Shown here in pieces: positions 16,847 to 24,812 of a DNA stretch of 64,000 nucleotides. A program made the position numbers and the translations under genes. Under the pieces are notes generated by a model that worked only from the letters and a program-made list of their open reading frames with translations, was not told where the DNA came from and made no database searches. The stretch comes from Pannonibacter phragmitetus DSM 14782 (GTDB lineage Bacteria > Pseudomonadota > Alphaproteobacteria > Rhizobiales > Stappiaceae), in assembly GCF_000382365.1 (NCBI RefSeq), contig NZ_KB908225.1, positions 75,574 through 139,573 of the forward strand, in the 5' to 3' direction. How positions within the stretch are numbered: position 1 is the first letter of the stretch; each line of letters opens with the position of its first letter.

Positions 16847-18135
16847 CAGGATATCCGCCGCATCTGAACGCTTTGCAGGGCAATGGTCTTGCGCCGGTGG
16901 TCCGGCACGCCATGCGCCTCGAAAGCCGACTTCACGCCGGAGAAGCGGAATTCGATGCGCGTGCCGGATGTGTTCTCCTGCCGGCTGCGCGTCTTCACCG
17001 AGGCCACGAGAAAACCGTCGCGGATCGAGGTTTCGTGCGGCACATAGGAATCATTGATGAAGATCTGCATCGACGCATAGATTTCATCATTGATCACCGA
17101 CACGATGTTGAAATCAATCGAGGTCTCGCCCTGAAGCGCAATGGCGGGATAAAGCACCGAGGATGGCCCCGGCCCGCCCCATCTGGCGCAGCCGCCGCCA
17201 AGCCCGGTCTCACGCTCAAGCCAGCCCTCGCCCACCAGTGCGCTTTCCATGCCGAATGCGGCCTCTTCCCCTGGCGCCAGCACCCGCAGCTTCTGGCCGC
17301 CGCGAAGCTGGAACAGCGCATCGTGATAATCCTGCACATGCCGGTCAAAACGCTTCTTCGCCTCCTCGAAGACGATTGCATCGACCTTGTTCTTTTCAGT
17401 CAGGATTTCCCTGATCCGTGCACGCTCCTCTGGATCAATCTTGCTCTCTTTCGGCATCACGTTCAGACGTTCTTGGGAGTAACTGTTGTAAAAACCAAGA
17501 TTGAAGGAGACGATCCCGGCAAATTTTTCCAGCCTGTCCGTCAGACCAACGAAGTTGATCCTTTCCAGACTTTTCAGAGCCAGTTCGAGCAGAACCTCAT
17601 CTTCCAGGTCATGAAAGACATGTCCTGCGAGAGTCCGGGCCTGATAATTTGACATGATCTTCCTGCAGAAACGGTCAGCGCCAAGATTTTGCACCCTTTT
17701 CAGAGGAGCAGTTCTGAGCTCTTCGATCAAAGAGCGCATGTCCGAATCCAGCTTGTTGAAATTCACCTCAGGTGTGCGGCGCAAATTCTCGATATGCGAC
17801 AGCGCTCTGTCCACAGGATCGCGCAGAATTGTTATGATCTTCGTATCTGGGTAAAAGTACAGAAAATCATCAACGAAATTGAACGAGGCATGCAGCTTCG
17901 AGATGAGCCGGTGCTTTCCAACCTCCGCCAGCAATTTCAAATATTCGTTTTCAAGACGCCTTGTCCTTCGAGGAGATTGCGCCGAGAAATCGTCGATGCC
18001 CCTGTAGATTTCCACCATCTCCACAGGGATCTGATCGCTTTCAGCATAGCCATTCTCAAGAAAACGGTAGAAAGACGTTCCACCTGTCTTCATGATATGA
18101 AAAAATATAAGATGATCATCCTGCATGGTCTTCAT
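16846..18135 (-). CDS. Sulfotransferase-like protein with C-terminal beta domain (first tandem copy)
   Basis: 429 residues. Phosphosulfate loop: IMKTGGTSFYRFL near residue 14. 3'-phosphate segment: ILRDPVDRALSH. The catalytic domain is only moderately similar to the next gene, but from about residue 255 to the end the two proteins are almost the same. Its start overlaps the stop of the FkbM gene as ATGA. Together with the exporter and glycosyltransferase genes upstream, it points to sulfation of an exported glycan. Acceptor specificity would differ between copies if the diverged N-terminal domains choose it; that is inference. Confidence 0.7.
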   Translation of the reverse strand: MKTMQDDHLIFFHIMKTGGTSFYRFLENGYAESDQIPVEMVEIYRGIDDFSAQSPRRTRRLENEYLKLLAEVGKHRLISKLHASFNFVDDFLYFYPDTKIITILRDPVDRALSHIENLRRTPEVNFNKLDSDMRSLIEELRTAPLKRVQNLGADRFCRKIMSNYQARTLAGHVFHDLEDEVLLELALKSLERINFVGLTDRLEKFAGIVSFNLGFYNSYSQERLNVMPKESKIDPEERARIREILTEKNKVDAIVFEEAKKRFDRHVQDYHDALFQLRGGQKLRVLAPGEEAAFGMESALVGEGWLERETGLGGGCARWGGPGPSSVLYPAIALQGETSIDFNIVSVINDEIYASMQIFINDSYVPHETSIRDGFLVASVKTRSRQENTSGTRIEFRFSGVKSAFEAHGVPDHRRKTIALQSVQMRRIS

Positions 18136-19043
18136 CCCCAGGGGTCCTGCCCCTTGCGCACCGCAACATAGTCGCCGTGCGGCGATGTGAGCAGTTCTTC
18201 AAAGGTCAGCGGCGCAGACACCTCGATGGCGCCGTTGTCATGCAACATGGGCTTCAGATAACGCACCACGAAATTCTCTTTGACCAGCAAGTCCCACATG
18301 TCCCGGACGGCGGCCTTGTAGTCCTCGTTGCCATGGTCATAGGCATAGCCGGACCACTCGAAGATGATCTTGCATCGCGGCGAACGGCTGATCAGGTTTC
18401 TGGCACCCACGAGGACAAAGGGCTCGGCCTGTTCCACATCGCAGTGGATGAGGTCAGCCGTCATGCCGGCGGTGATGTCATCCAGCGCCAGTGACTGCAC
18501 CTTGAAGAAATTCAGCAGCCCGCGTGCCGGGTTCCACCGCCCATCCGCCTCAAGCAGATGCGGCAGGGCTTCCGGGGACCAGAAGGGCGTGCCGGTCTGG
18601 ACGGCAGAGGCTTCCACATCATGCCGGATATGGCCACCGCCAATGTACTGATAGTCGAAGGTGAAATCGAACTCAGCCCCCGAATGCAGATAGGCGGCAC
18701 GGTTGTAGGCCGTCACACGGTCGACGATACCGGCCCACAGAATGGTCTTCATCAGAATGCTGAAGACATGCGGATTGGCCTCAACAGACACAACCTTGCC
18801 GCCCGATCCCACAATCCGGGCACCGAGACAGGTGAAATAGCCGAAGTTCGCCCCGACATTCACATAGGTCTCGCCGGGCCGCAGCAGCTCCTGCACCAGC
18901 CGCGTCGTCCAGGGCTCATGGATGCCATCGCGGACGATGCCGACTGCAACATCCACGTTGTACCCCGGCACAACAACATGCCCGTCCCAATTGGTCCGGG
19001 CGAGGATGAGGCCATTACCCAGATAGGTGGCGCCTTGCATCAA
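18132..19043 (-). CDS. FkbM-family methyltransferase
   Basis: 303 residues. The SAM-binding motif VNVGANFGYFTCLGARIVG lies near residue 62 and is followed by VVSVEANPHVFSIL, the usual FkbM arrangement. HCDVEQAEPFVLVGARNLI matches the later conserved acid-containing block. The family O-methylates sugars or other hydroxyls in surface polysaccharides and natural products. The gene overlaps the first sulfotransferase by four bases, so it belongs to the same operon and probably decorates the same glycan. Confidence 0.85.
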   Translation of the reverse strand: MMQGATYLGNGLILARTNWDGHVVVPGYNVDVAVGIVRDGIHEPWTTRLVQELLRPGETYVNVGANFGYFTCLGARIVGSGGKVVSVEANPHVFSILMKTILWAGIVDRVTAYNRAAYLHSGAEFDFTFDYQYIGGGHIRHDVEASAVQTGTPFWSPEALPHLLEADGRWNPARGLLNFFKVQSLALDDITAGMTADLIHCDVEQAEPFVLVGARNLISRSPRCKIIFEWSGYAYDHGNEDYKAAVRDMWDLLVKENFVVRYLKPMLHDNGAIEVSAPLTFEELLTSPHGDYVAVRKGQDPWG

Positions 19044-19099
19044 TTAACCCCTCTTTTTGCGTACCCAAGAAGACATACTTAATTCAGTAATTCCTGAAA

Positions 19100-19810
19100 T
19101 CAAATCTCCAGACTACCATGAGATATCTTCACTCTACGGGTAGTCAATTGATCAAGAAGCGCCCTATTGTGAGACGCACAAATAAATGCTTCATTTCGAG
19201 CAACAAAATTCTGCAGTCTATCGTGCGCCTTTTCATGAAAGGCCTCGTCCGCCACACCGATCCATTCATCAAGCAAAAGCAGGTCTGATGGCTCAACGGT
19301 ATTCACGGCAAACTGGAGCCGTGTGGTCATGCCGGGAGAATAGGTCGACACGGGCATATCGAAGAAATTGCCGATTTCGGCGAACTCAATCACATTCTCC
19401 ATGAACGCTCCAAGCGGCATGGAGCCGATGCCGAGCAGGCCATACTGCAGCTCTGCATTCTGACGGCCAGTCAATGCGGGCACCAGCCCGGCACCGATGC
19501 TGATCAGCGGACGCACCGTGCCGTAGTGCTCGATCGTGCCGGACGCGAGGGGAAGCAGCCCGCCCAGAACCCGCAGCAGCGTTGTCTTGCCGCTTCCGTT
19601 CGAGCCGGATATGCCGATCCTGTCGCCCCTGCGCACCTCAAGGGAAACCTTGTCGAGGGCGCGCAGCTTCCAGCCGCCATCCCTGCCGCAGAAAATGCGG
19701 GGGTCCTGCGAGGTTTGCCCGGAATAGCGGAAGCCCCGCAACGGAATCTCGACCGTTGCCTCGATGAGGCGCGCGACCAGAGGGCGGGTGTTCTCAGGCT
19801 CCAGGCTCAT
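19100..19810 (-). CDS. Polysaccharide ABC exporter ATPase (KpsT/Wzt-like)
   Basis: 236 residues. Walker A GSNGSGKTT, the polysaccharide-type signature YSPGMTTRLQFAV and Walker B LLLLDEWIGVADEAF identify the KpsT/Wzt subfamily, which powers export of capsule or O-antigen across the inner membrane. Its start (19810) overlaps the permease stop as ATGA. The Wzt C-terminal carbohydrate-binding domain is absent, so it is more like KpsT. Confidence 0.88.
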   Translation of the reverse strand: MSLEPENTRPLVARLIEATVEIPLRGFRYSGQTSQDPRIFCGRDGGWKLRALDKVSLEVRRGDRIGISGSNGSGKTTLLRVLGGLLPLASGTIEHYGTVRPLISIGAGLVPALTGRQNAELQYGLLGIGSMPLGAFMENVIEFAEIGNFFDMPVSTYSPGMTTRLQFAVNTVEPSDLLLLDEWIGVADEAFHEKAHDRLQNFVARNEAFICASHNRALLDQLTTRRVKISHGSLEI

Positions 19811-20691
19811 GCCACCCACCCATAGACCATGGCAAGGCGCTGACGCCGGTGCACGAGGCGCAGCAGAAAGAGGCCGGTCACGGCAAGGCCGCCGCAGACA
19901 GCCAGGGACATGAGCGGCCAAGTTCCATAGAGAACCGGCGCCCGGATGGCTTCGATCACGTGAAAGACCGGATTGATGTCCGCCACCCAGCGATGCTCCG
20001 AAAACCGCTCCACGGAATAGAACACCGGCGTCACCAGAAAGATCAGCAGCAGGATCTGGGCCAGAAAGCCGCGCAGGATGCGGAAAGTGTTGAAGATCAC
20101 CGTCAGAATGGGCGACCAGATGATGACGGCGAGCGACGCCAGCACGACACCAGCCAGCAGAGCCGGCACATTGGCCGAGAGAAGAATCGCAGGATTGATC
20201 AGGGCAATGATCAGCACCGACGACAGCACGCGCGCGCCCAGGCCCAGCAGATAGTCATGGGCATCGACCATGTAGACGATAAGGCTCGACAACCGGGGAA
20301 AGGCAAGGTAGCGCACGGCCCTTTCACTGGCATTGGCCATGCGCGCAATCGCAGCGGAAAGCGTTTGCCAGATGGCAAAGGACAAGCCGAAATACGGGAT
20401 AAAATCCTGTACCGGCTCTGCAAAGACGATCGACATGACCGTGCCGAGAATGGCCATGTGAAGTGCGGTCGAGATGAACGGACCCAGCATGCCCATCCCT
20501 GTGCTCCGCCGCGACTCGGCCATTTCCGCCAGATAAAGCATCCAGGCGATCCGGCGTTGCCGGATGGCAAGCCAGATGTCGTCCTTCAAGCCGCGCTCGA
20601 TCCAGAGGGAGTACCGCCGCTGCGGAAGAGTTGCCGCATCGGGGCCCGCAGCGTCAGCGGACAGGGACTGGACGGCAGCGTGATCAGTCAT
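19807..20691 (-). CDS. Polysaccharide ABC exporter permease (KpsM/Wzm-like)
   Basis: 294 residues of the ABC-2 permease type: a cytosolic N-terminus, the segment RRSTGMGMLGPFISTALHMA, and six hydrophobic helices ending near PLMSLAVCGGLAVTGLFLLR. It overlaps the upstream glycosyltransferase stop by eight bases and the downstream ATPase start by four, so the exporter pair is translationally coupled. The ATG at 20691 was chosen over an upstream start because the leader before it is uncharacteristic and lies inside the previous gene. Confidence 0.85.
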   Translation of the reverse strand: MTDHAAVQSLSADAAGPDAATLPQRRYSLWIERGLKDDIWLAIRQRRIAWMLYLAEMAESRRSTGMGMLGPFISTALHMAILGTVMSIVFAEPVQDFIPYFGLSFAIWQTLSAAIARMANASERAVRYLAFPRLSSLIVYMVDAHDYLLGLGARVLSSVLIIALINPAILLSANVPALLAGVVLASLAVIIWSPILTVIFNTFRILRGFLAQILLLIFLVTPVFYSVERFSEHRWVADINPVFHVIEAIRAPVLYGTWPLMSLAVCGGLAVTGLFLLRLVHRRQRLAMVYGWVA

Positions 20692-22024
20692 GTTTTCCAG
20701 CCTGGTTGCGCAGAAGGAGCTCGATCTCCTCATCCGGCATCTCAAAGCTCGCCTTGTAGACTGCGCGGTTGGTATCTGCGGCATAGCGTTGCGGCATCAG
20801 TGGCGGCGGGTTCTCCACGACGCTGACAATCCGCTGTGCAAGCTCGATGTAGTTGCCGATGTCGAAGAAGTTCAGCCGGCCGGGGTTGTAACGGTCATAC
20901 TGCAGGAACGCCTTGTTGCGGGCACAGACAATCCGGGCCCCCACATCATTTGCGATGGCCAGGGGACCGGACGAGCTCTGGCCAACCTCTTCATAGGGCA
21001 GAACCACGACGTCACAGGCCTGAATGGCAGAGGCGAACTCGTCATCCTTAACCGCGCCCATGAAATGCACCCGGCCAGAGATATCCTGCATGCCGGTCAT
21101 GATCTGGCGCAGCAGATCAGGGTCATCCAGATGCATGTTCACCCTGTCCTCGCGCGCCGGTGCCTTTTCGCCCGCGGTCTTCGGGTCAACCCCTTCGGTA
21201 ATCAGGCCAAGCATCCGCTCGAGGTAGGGCTGAACGGCCTCGCCCTTGCGGATGTCATTGGGGTGCACGCCCCCAAAGATCATCAGATGGAAGTTCCCGG
21301 GCAGACGGCGCAAAGCGTGAATGGCAGTCAACAGACCTTTATAGGGGCTGATGAAGCCAAAGACGCCCAGAACCACAGGATTCGCGGTCTTCCTGACGGC
21401 TGCCGGCAAGGGCATGCCAAGTTGCGGCGCGGCCGCGCTTCCGCCGTCACCATAGAAGACCAGCGGATGATCAAGAACGCGCCGGAGCCTGTAGACCAGC
21501 TTGTGACTGCGGGCATCTCTGCGGGTGTGGAAGATGGCAGATGTCCTGGCCCGCTCCTGTCTTGCAGCAATGCTCTTGAGGATCGGATGGCCCAGCTCAC
21601 GGCCAACGCGCATCTCGTTGAGGATCTCGAAGAAGCCGCGGCGATCCAGATGCCGCATGGCGCGCAACAGGTCGCGCAGTCCACGGCCGCCGATTGGCAG
21701 CACAGTGTGGAAGGTCACGGTCAACGGCTTGTTGTGGTAGGCCAGCATCTCAAACCGGCGGACGATATCCGCATGGGTAGCGCCCAGCGTTCCGTGCTCC
21801 AGCTGAATGTTCACAGCATCGAAATCAGTCAGCTTGGTGACGATCTCGGCGATCAACTGGTCACCGAGCTTGCGGAGCGGCCGCATCGTCGAACGAAGCA
21901 AGTATTGGTCCAGATCGAAGACCGTGACCTCGTAATCCTGCTCAAGCTGCCGGACAAGTGTCTTGGTGTAGCCCGCGATACCGCAAAGATCGTCGTAGGT
22001 TGATACGATTGCAAGCTTCTTCAA
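20684..22024 (-). CDS. Glycosyltransferase, GT-B fold (GT4-like)
   Basis: 446 residues. It starts with a Rossmann strand (KKLAIVSTYDDLCGIAGYTK). The C-terminal half has VVLGVFGFISPYKGLLTAIH, a GT4-like nucleotide-sugar region, and the conserved VVLPYEEVGQSSSGPLAIA. GT4 enzymes transfer sugars with retention. It is the third glycosyltransferase of the cluster and overlaps the exporter permease. Its donor and acceptor are not predictable here. Confidence 0.8.
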   Translation of the reverse strand: MKKLAIVSTYDDLCGIAGYTKTLVRQLEQDYEVTVFDLDQYLLRSTMRPLRKLGDQLIAEIVTKLTDFDAVNIQLEHGTLGATHADIVRRFEMLAYHNKPLTVTFHTVLPIGGRGLRDLLRAMRHLDRRGFFEILNEMRVGRELGHPILKSIAARQERARTSAIFHTRRDARSHKLVYRLRRVLDHPLVFYGDGGSAAAPQLGMPLPAAVRKTANPVVLGVFGFISPYKGLLTAIHALRRLPGNFHLMIFGGVHPNDIRKGEAVQPYLERMLGLITEGVDPKTAGEKAPAREDRVNMHLDDPDLLRQIMTGMQDISGRVHFMGAVKDDEFASAIQACDVVVLPYEEVGQSSSGPLAIANDVGARIVCARNKAFLQYDRYNPGRLNFFDIGNYIELAQRIVSVVENPPPLMPQRYAADTNRAVYKASFEMPDEEIELLLRNQAGKHD

Positions 22025-22049
22025 AGCGGACGCTCCCCTTGGTCCCGGT

Positions 22050-23162
22050 CTATCTGTTCAGAATTTCGTTGTAGATCTTCAGGTAAGATCCAACCATCTG
22101 CTCACATTTGAAATGCATCTCATACCGCCTCTGCGCGGCCTCCCCCATTTGCCGGGCAAGCAAAGGATCTTCCCACAGCCGGGCCATGGCGGCAGCCAGT
22201 GCCTCCGGATCACTGGGCGGCACCACCAGTCCGGTTTCATCAGCCGCATTCACGTAGCTCGTGCCCGTGCCGATCTCGCTGGAGATCATCGGCTTGCCGA
22301 ACATTGCCCCCTCCAGCAACGAAATCCCGAAAGCCTCGGACCGCAAATGAGAGGGAAACACAACGCCATAAGCGAGCGACAGAAGACACGGCTTGTCGGC
22401 ATCGCTGATGTGCCCGAGAAAGTGCACATTGGTCAGCCCGAGTTGCTGCACCTGCTGCTTCAGCTCCGCCTCGATCGGCCCGGCACCGGCAATGACGATT
22501 GGATAGCTCACACGCCGGGCGGCCTCCACCAGGATGTGCAGCCCCTTGTAATACCTCAGAACCCCGACAAAGAAGAAAAACCGGGGTTCCAGACGGTCCT
22601 GCCAGTAGGCCAGCCTGTCCGCCTCCGGCTCCGGATACAGCTCCCGGTCAACACCAATTGGCACCAGCTCGCATTTTCCGGCAAAGCGGGGCAAAACAGT
22701 GCTTGTCTGAAGATAGTTTGGCGACGTCGCGACAATCCTGTCTACAGAGGCAAGAAAGGCAGTCTGCAGAGGCTGATAGAGCGGCAAAAGCAGCTTCTGT
22801 CTTATGATGTCGGAATGATAGGTCACAACACAGGGCTTGCGCATGCGGACCAGAAAATGCGCCAGATCCATGAAGGGCCATGGGAAGTGGTAGTGAACCA
22901 CATCGGCTTTTCTGGAAAGCTCGGCAAACCTGGCCAAGGCTGACAAGGACAGTCCCGTCGACGCGATTTCGAGATTTCTGCGCGCCCGGTGCAGGGTATA
23001 ACCTGCAGGTTCAATGCTGGCGGGCACATCGCCGGAGGCCAGAGACAGAACATCCACATCCCACCCCTGCCCCACAGTGCCTGCTGCAAGGTGATGGATC
23101 GCCTGCTCAATGCCTCCCATCGTGTCCGGAAAGGCCGTCTTAAAAAAATGAAGCACCCGCAT
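22050..23162 (-). CDS. Glycosyltransferase family 4 protein
   Basis: 370 residues. The N-terminus has the glycine-rich MGGIEQAIHHLA donor/acceptor loop. The C-terminal domain carries FFFFVGVLRYYKGLHILVEA and the EX7E region around SEAFGISLLEGAMFGKPMIS. This is a typical retaining GT4 enzyme of surface polysaccharide assembly. The ATG at 23162 begins the first strand (MRVLHFFKT). A 26-base gap separates it from the next glycosyltransferase. Confidence 0.85.
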   Translation of the reverse strand: MRVLHFFKTAFPDTMGGIEQAIHHLAAGTVGQGWDVDVLSLASGDVPASIEPAGYTLHRARRNLEIASTGLSLSALARFAELSRKADVVHYHFPWPFMDLAHFLVRMRKPCVVTYHSDIIRQKLLLPLYQPLQTAFLASVDRIVATSPNYLQTSTVLPRFAGKCELVPIGVDRELYPEPEADRLAYWQDRLEPRFFFFVGVLRYYKGLHILVEAARRVSYPIVIAGAGPIEAELKQQVQQLGLTNVHFLGHISDADKPCLLSLAYGVVFPSHLRSEAFGISLLEGAMFGKPMISSEIGTGTSYVNAADETGLVVPPSDPEALAAAMARLWEDPLLARQMGEAAQRRYEMHFKCEQMVGSYLKIYNEILNR

Positions 23163-23384
23163 GCAGAGTTCTAATTCCGGAAATTTCCCTAGATCGCGTG
23201 CACTTATCGCTGCGGCACGCGCGAATAACAACAGAAAGCGGGATCAAAATTAAACTTTATACATCAAATCTATAACACCAAGAAAAGAACGCTTTAAACG
23301 TGTATTTTTCAAAAATTCTTGCAGAAACTAAATAGGTATATTTGACAATTCTCCAGAGCAGGCCGGTTCCAGTCAACCCGCTGA
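23163..23384. other. AT-rich intergenic segment inside the polysaccharide cluster
   Basis: 222 bases, markedly more AT-rich than its surroundings (for example AATTAAACTTTATACATCAA and CTAAATAGGTATATTTGACA). It probably carries a promoter for the genes from 23162 downward. No gene or clear palindrome was found. Confidence 0.5.
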
Positions 23385-24500
23385 TCATGCATGCTGTCTG
23401 GTCACAATGGCCGCTTCGAAAGCCTGCAACAGCGCAGGCGCAACCACGTCCGCCTGAAATTGCGCAGCGTGGGTGCGCAGAGGCTGCGGGCAGGTCTGAC
23501 CGCTGTCTTGCAGGCACTGCTCGAAAGCGGCCGTAATAGAGGCTTCGTCCAGCGGGTCCGCAAGCACGGTGCCGGGCCCGGCGATGTCTGCCATCGGGGA
23601 GTTCCGGGATGTGAGCAGCAGTTTGCCAAACTGTTTTGCCTCGATGGCGGGATAGCCAAAACCCTCGTAGAGAGAGGGCATGACGGCAAGACACGTGTGC
23701 GTGTAGAGCGTTGCAAGGCGCTGCTCGCTGACGCCGCCAAGAAAGACCACGCCGCTCTCGCGGTTTCTCAACAGCTCCTGGACCTCACTGTTCTTCCAGC
23801 CAAGACCACCGGCAATGACAAACTGCAGCTGCTGCCGGATCTCCTGACGCAAGGCAAGATAGGCGCGGATGGTGCGCGCAAGGTTCTTGCGCGGCTCGAT
23901 GGTTCCAACAAAAAGACAATAGGCATCGCCGATCCCCGCAGACCGCAAGACCGAGACATCCTCGGGTTCAGGCAAGGGGCGGACAATGTTTGGAATGACG
24001 GTAATGTTCGAGCGCAACCCGGGAAACACGGCCTTCAGATCCGCCGCCGTCCGGTCCGAAACGGCGATGACCTGATCCGCATGGCGAAGTGCCCGTGCCG
24101 TCAGGAACTGATCGCCGGTCCTGCGGTGAAAGCGCATTGTCGCGGGGGCAAATTTCCAGACGAGATCGTGAACGGTCAGGACGCTCGGCGCGATGCCGGC
24201 AGCTGCGCCGGACAGCTTGTGCGCAGGCCCCCAGAAGACACTTGGCCGGATCCTGCGCAACATGGCCGGCAGATCCGCCGTCCCCCACCACATCCGGCCA
24301 AGGGCAGAGGGCCGGTGGACCACATGGCTTTGCACATTCGGCAGTGAGGAGAGATACTCGAAATCAGAATGAGGCACATCCGGCAGGCAGAGATGGATCT
24401 CCCTCACCATTCCGGACAAGGCGCAAACTGCGGCTTCAATTGAACGGGAGATACCAGAGCGGGAATGGACCAGATTTCTGGCATCGATGGCAAGCCGCAT
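23385..24500 (-). CDS. Glycosyltransferase family 4 protein, mannosyltransferase-like
   Basis: 371 residues. MRLAIDARNLVHSRSGISRS is the classic opening of GT4 enzymes. The body has VLTVHDLVWKF, CLFVGTIEPRKNLARTIRAY and the EX7E block in PSLYEGFGYPAIEAKQFGKL. It would add a sugar to the exported glycan. The ATG at 24500 has AAAGG seven bases upstream; an upstream in-frame ATG adds a leader not expected of the family. It is the first gene of the minus-strand cluster. Confidence 0.85.
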   Translation of the reverse strand: MRLAIDARNLVHSRSGISRSIEAAVCALSGMVREIHLCLPDVPHSDFEYLSSLPNVQSHVVHRPSALGRMWWGTADLPAMLRRIRPSVFWGPAHKLSGAAAGIAPSVLTVHDLVWKFAPATMRFHRRTGDQFLTARALRHADQVIAVSDRTAADLKAVFPGLRSNITVIPNIVRPLPEPEDVSVLRSAGIGDAYCLFVGTIEPRKNLARTIRAYLALRQEIRQQLQFVIAGGLGWKNSEVQELLRNRESGVVFLGGVSEQRLATLYTHTCLAVMPSLYEGFGYPAIEAKQFGKLLLTSRNSPMADIAGPGTVLADPLDEASITAAFEQCLQDSGQTCPQPLRTHAAQFQADVVAPALLQAFEAAIVTRQHA

Positions 24501-24812
24501 TCCCAGACCTTTGACCGCAAGCTCCTCCAGACGTCTGGAGCCACTCTTCATGACCGGCGCCCGCGCGGCAGCCGCGCCCATGATAGTCTCTGGATTGCAG
24601 CAGGCAACAGGCATTTCCGCCTCCAGGCCGTGCCACGGGCCCGCCCGCCGTGCACAGTGCCGCTATTCCCCATCCTCCAGCCCTCCAACCACCGCAGTTT
24701 TGCCGATACATGCAAAATTTGGACGTGCAAGTCTGGGATGTTTCCGGCAAGTTTGGTGAACAGGCGTCAGACATAGTCTGGCTGGCCGGTCCGGGACGGG
24801 GATCATCTGCTT

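Noticed and set aside
23385-24500. The most upstream ATG (24614) as start of the first glycosyltransferase
   Set aside because: The 38-residue leader lacks the family pattern, while the ATG at 24500 begins the first strand directly and has AAAGG seven bases upstream.
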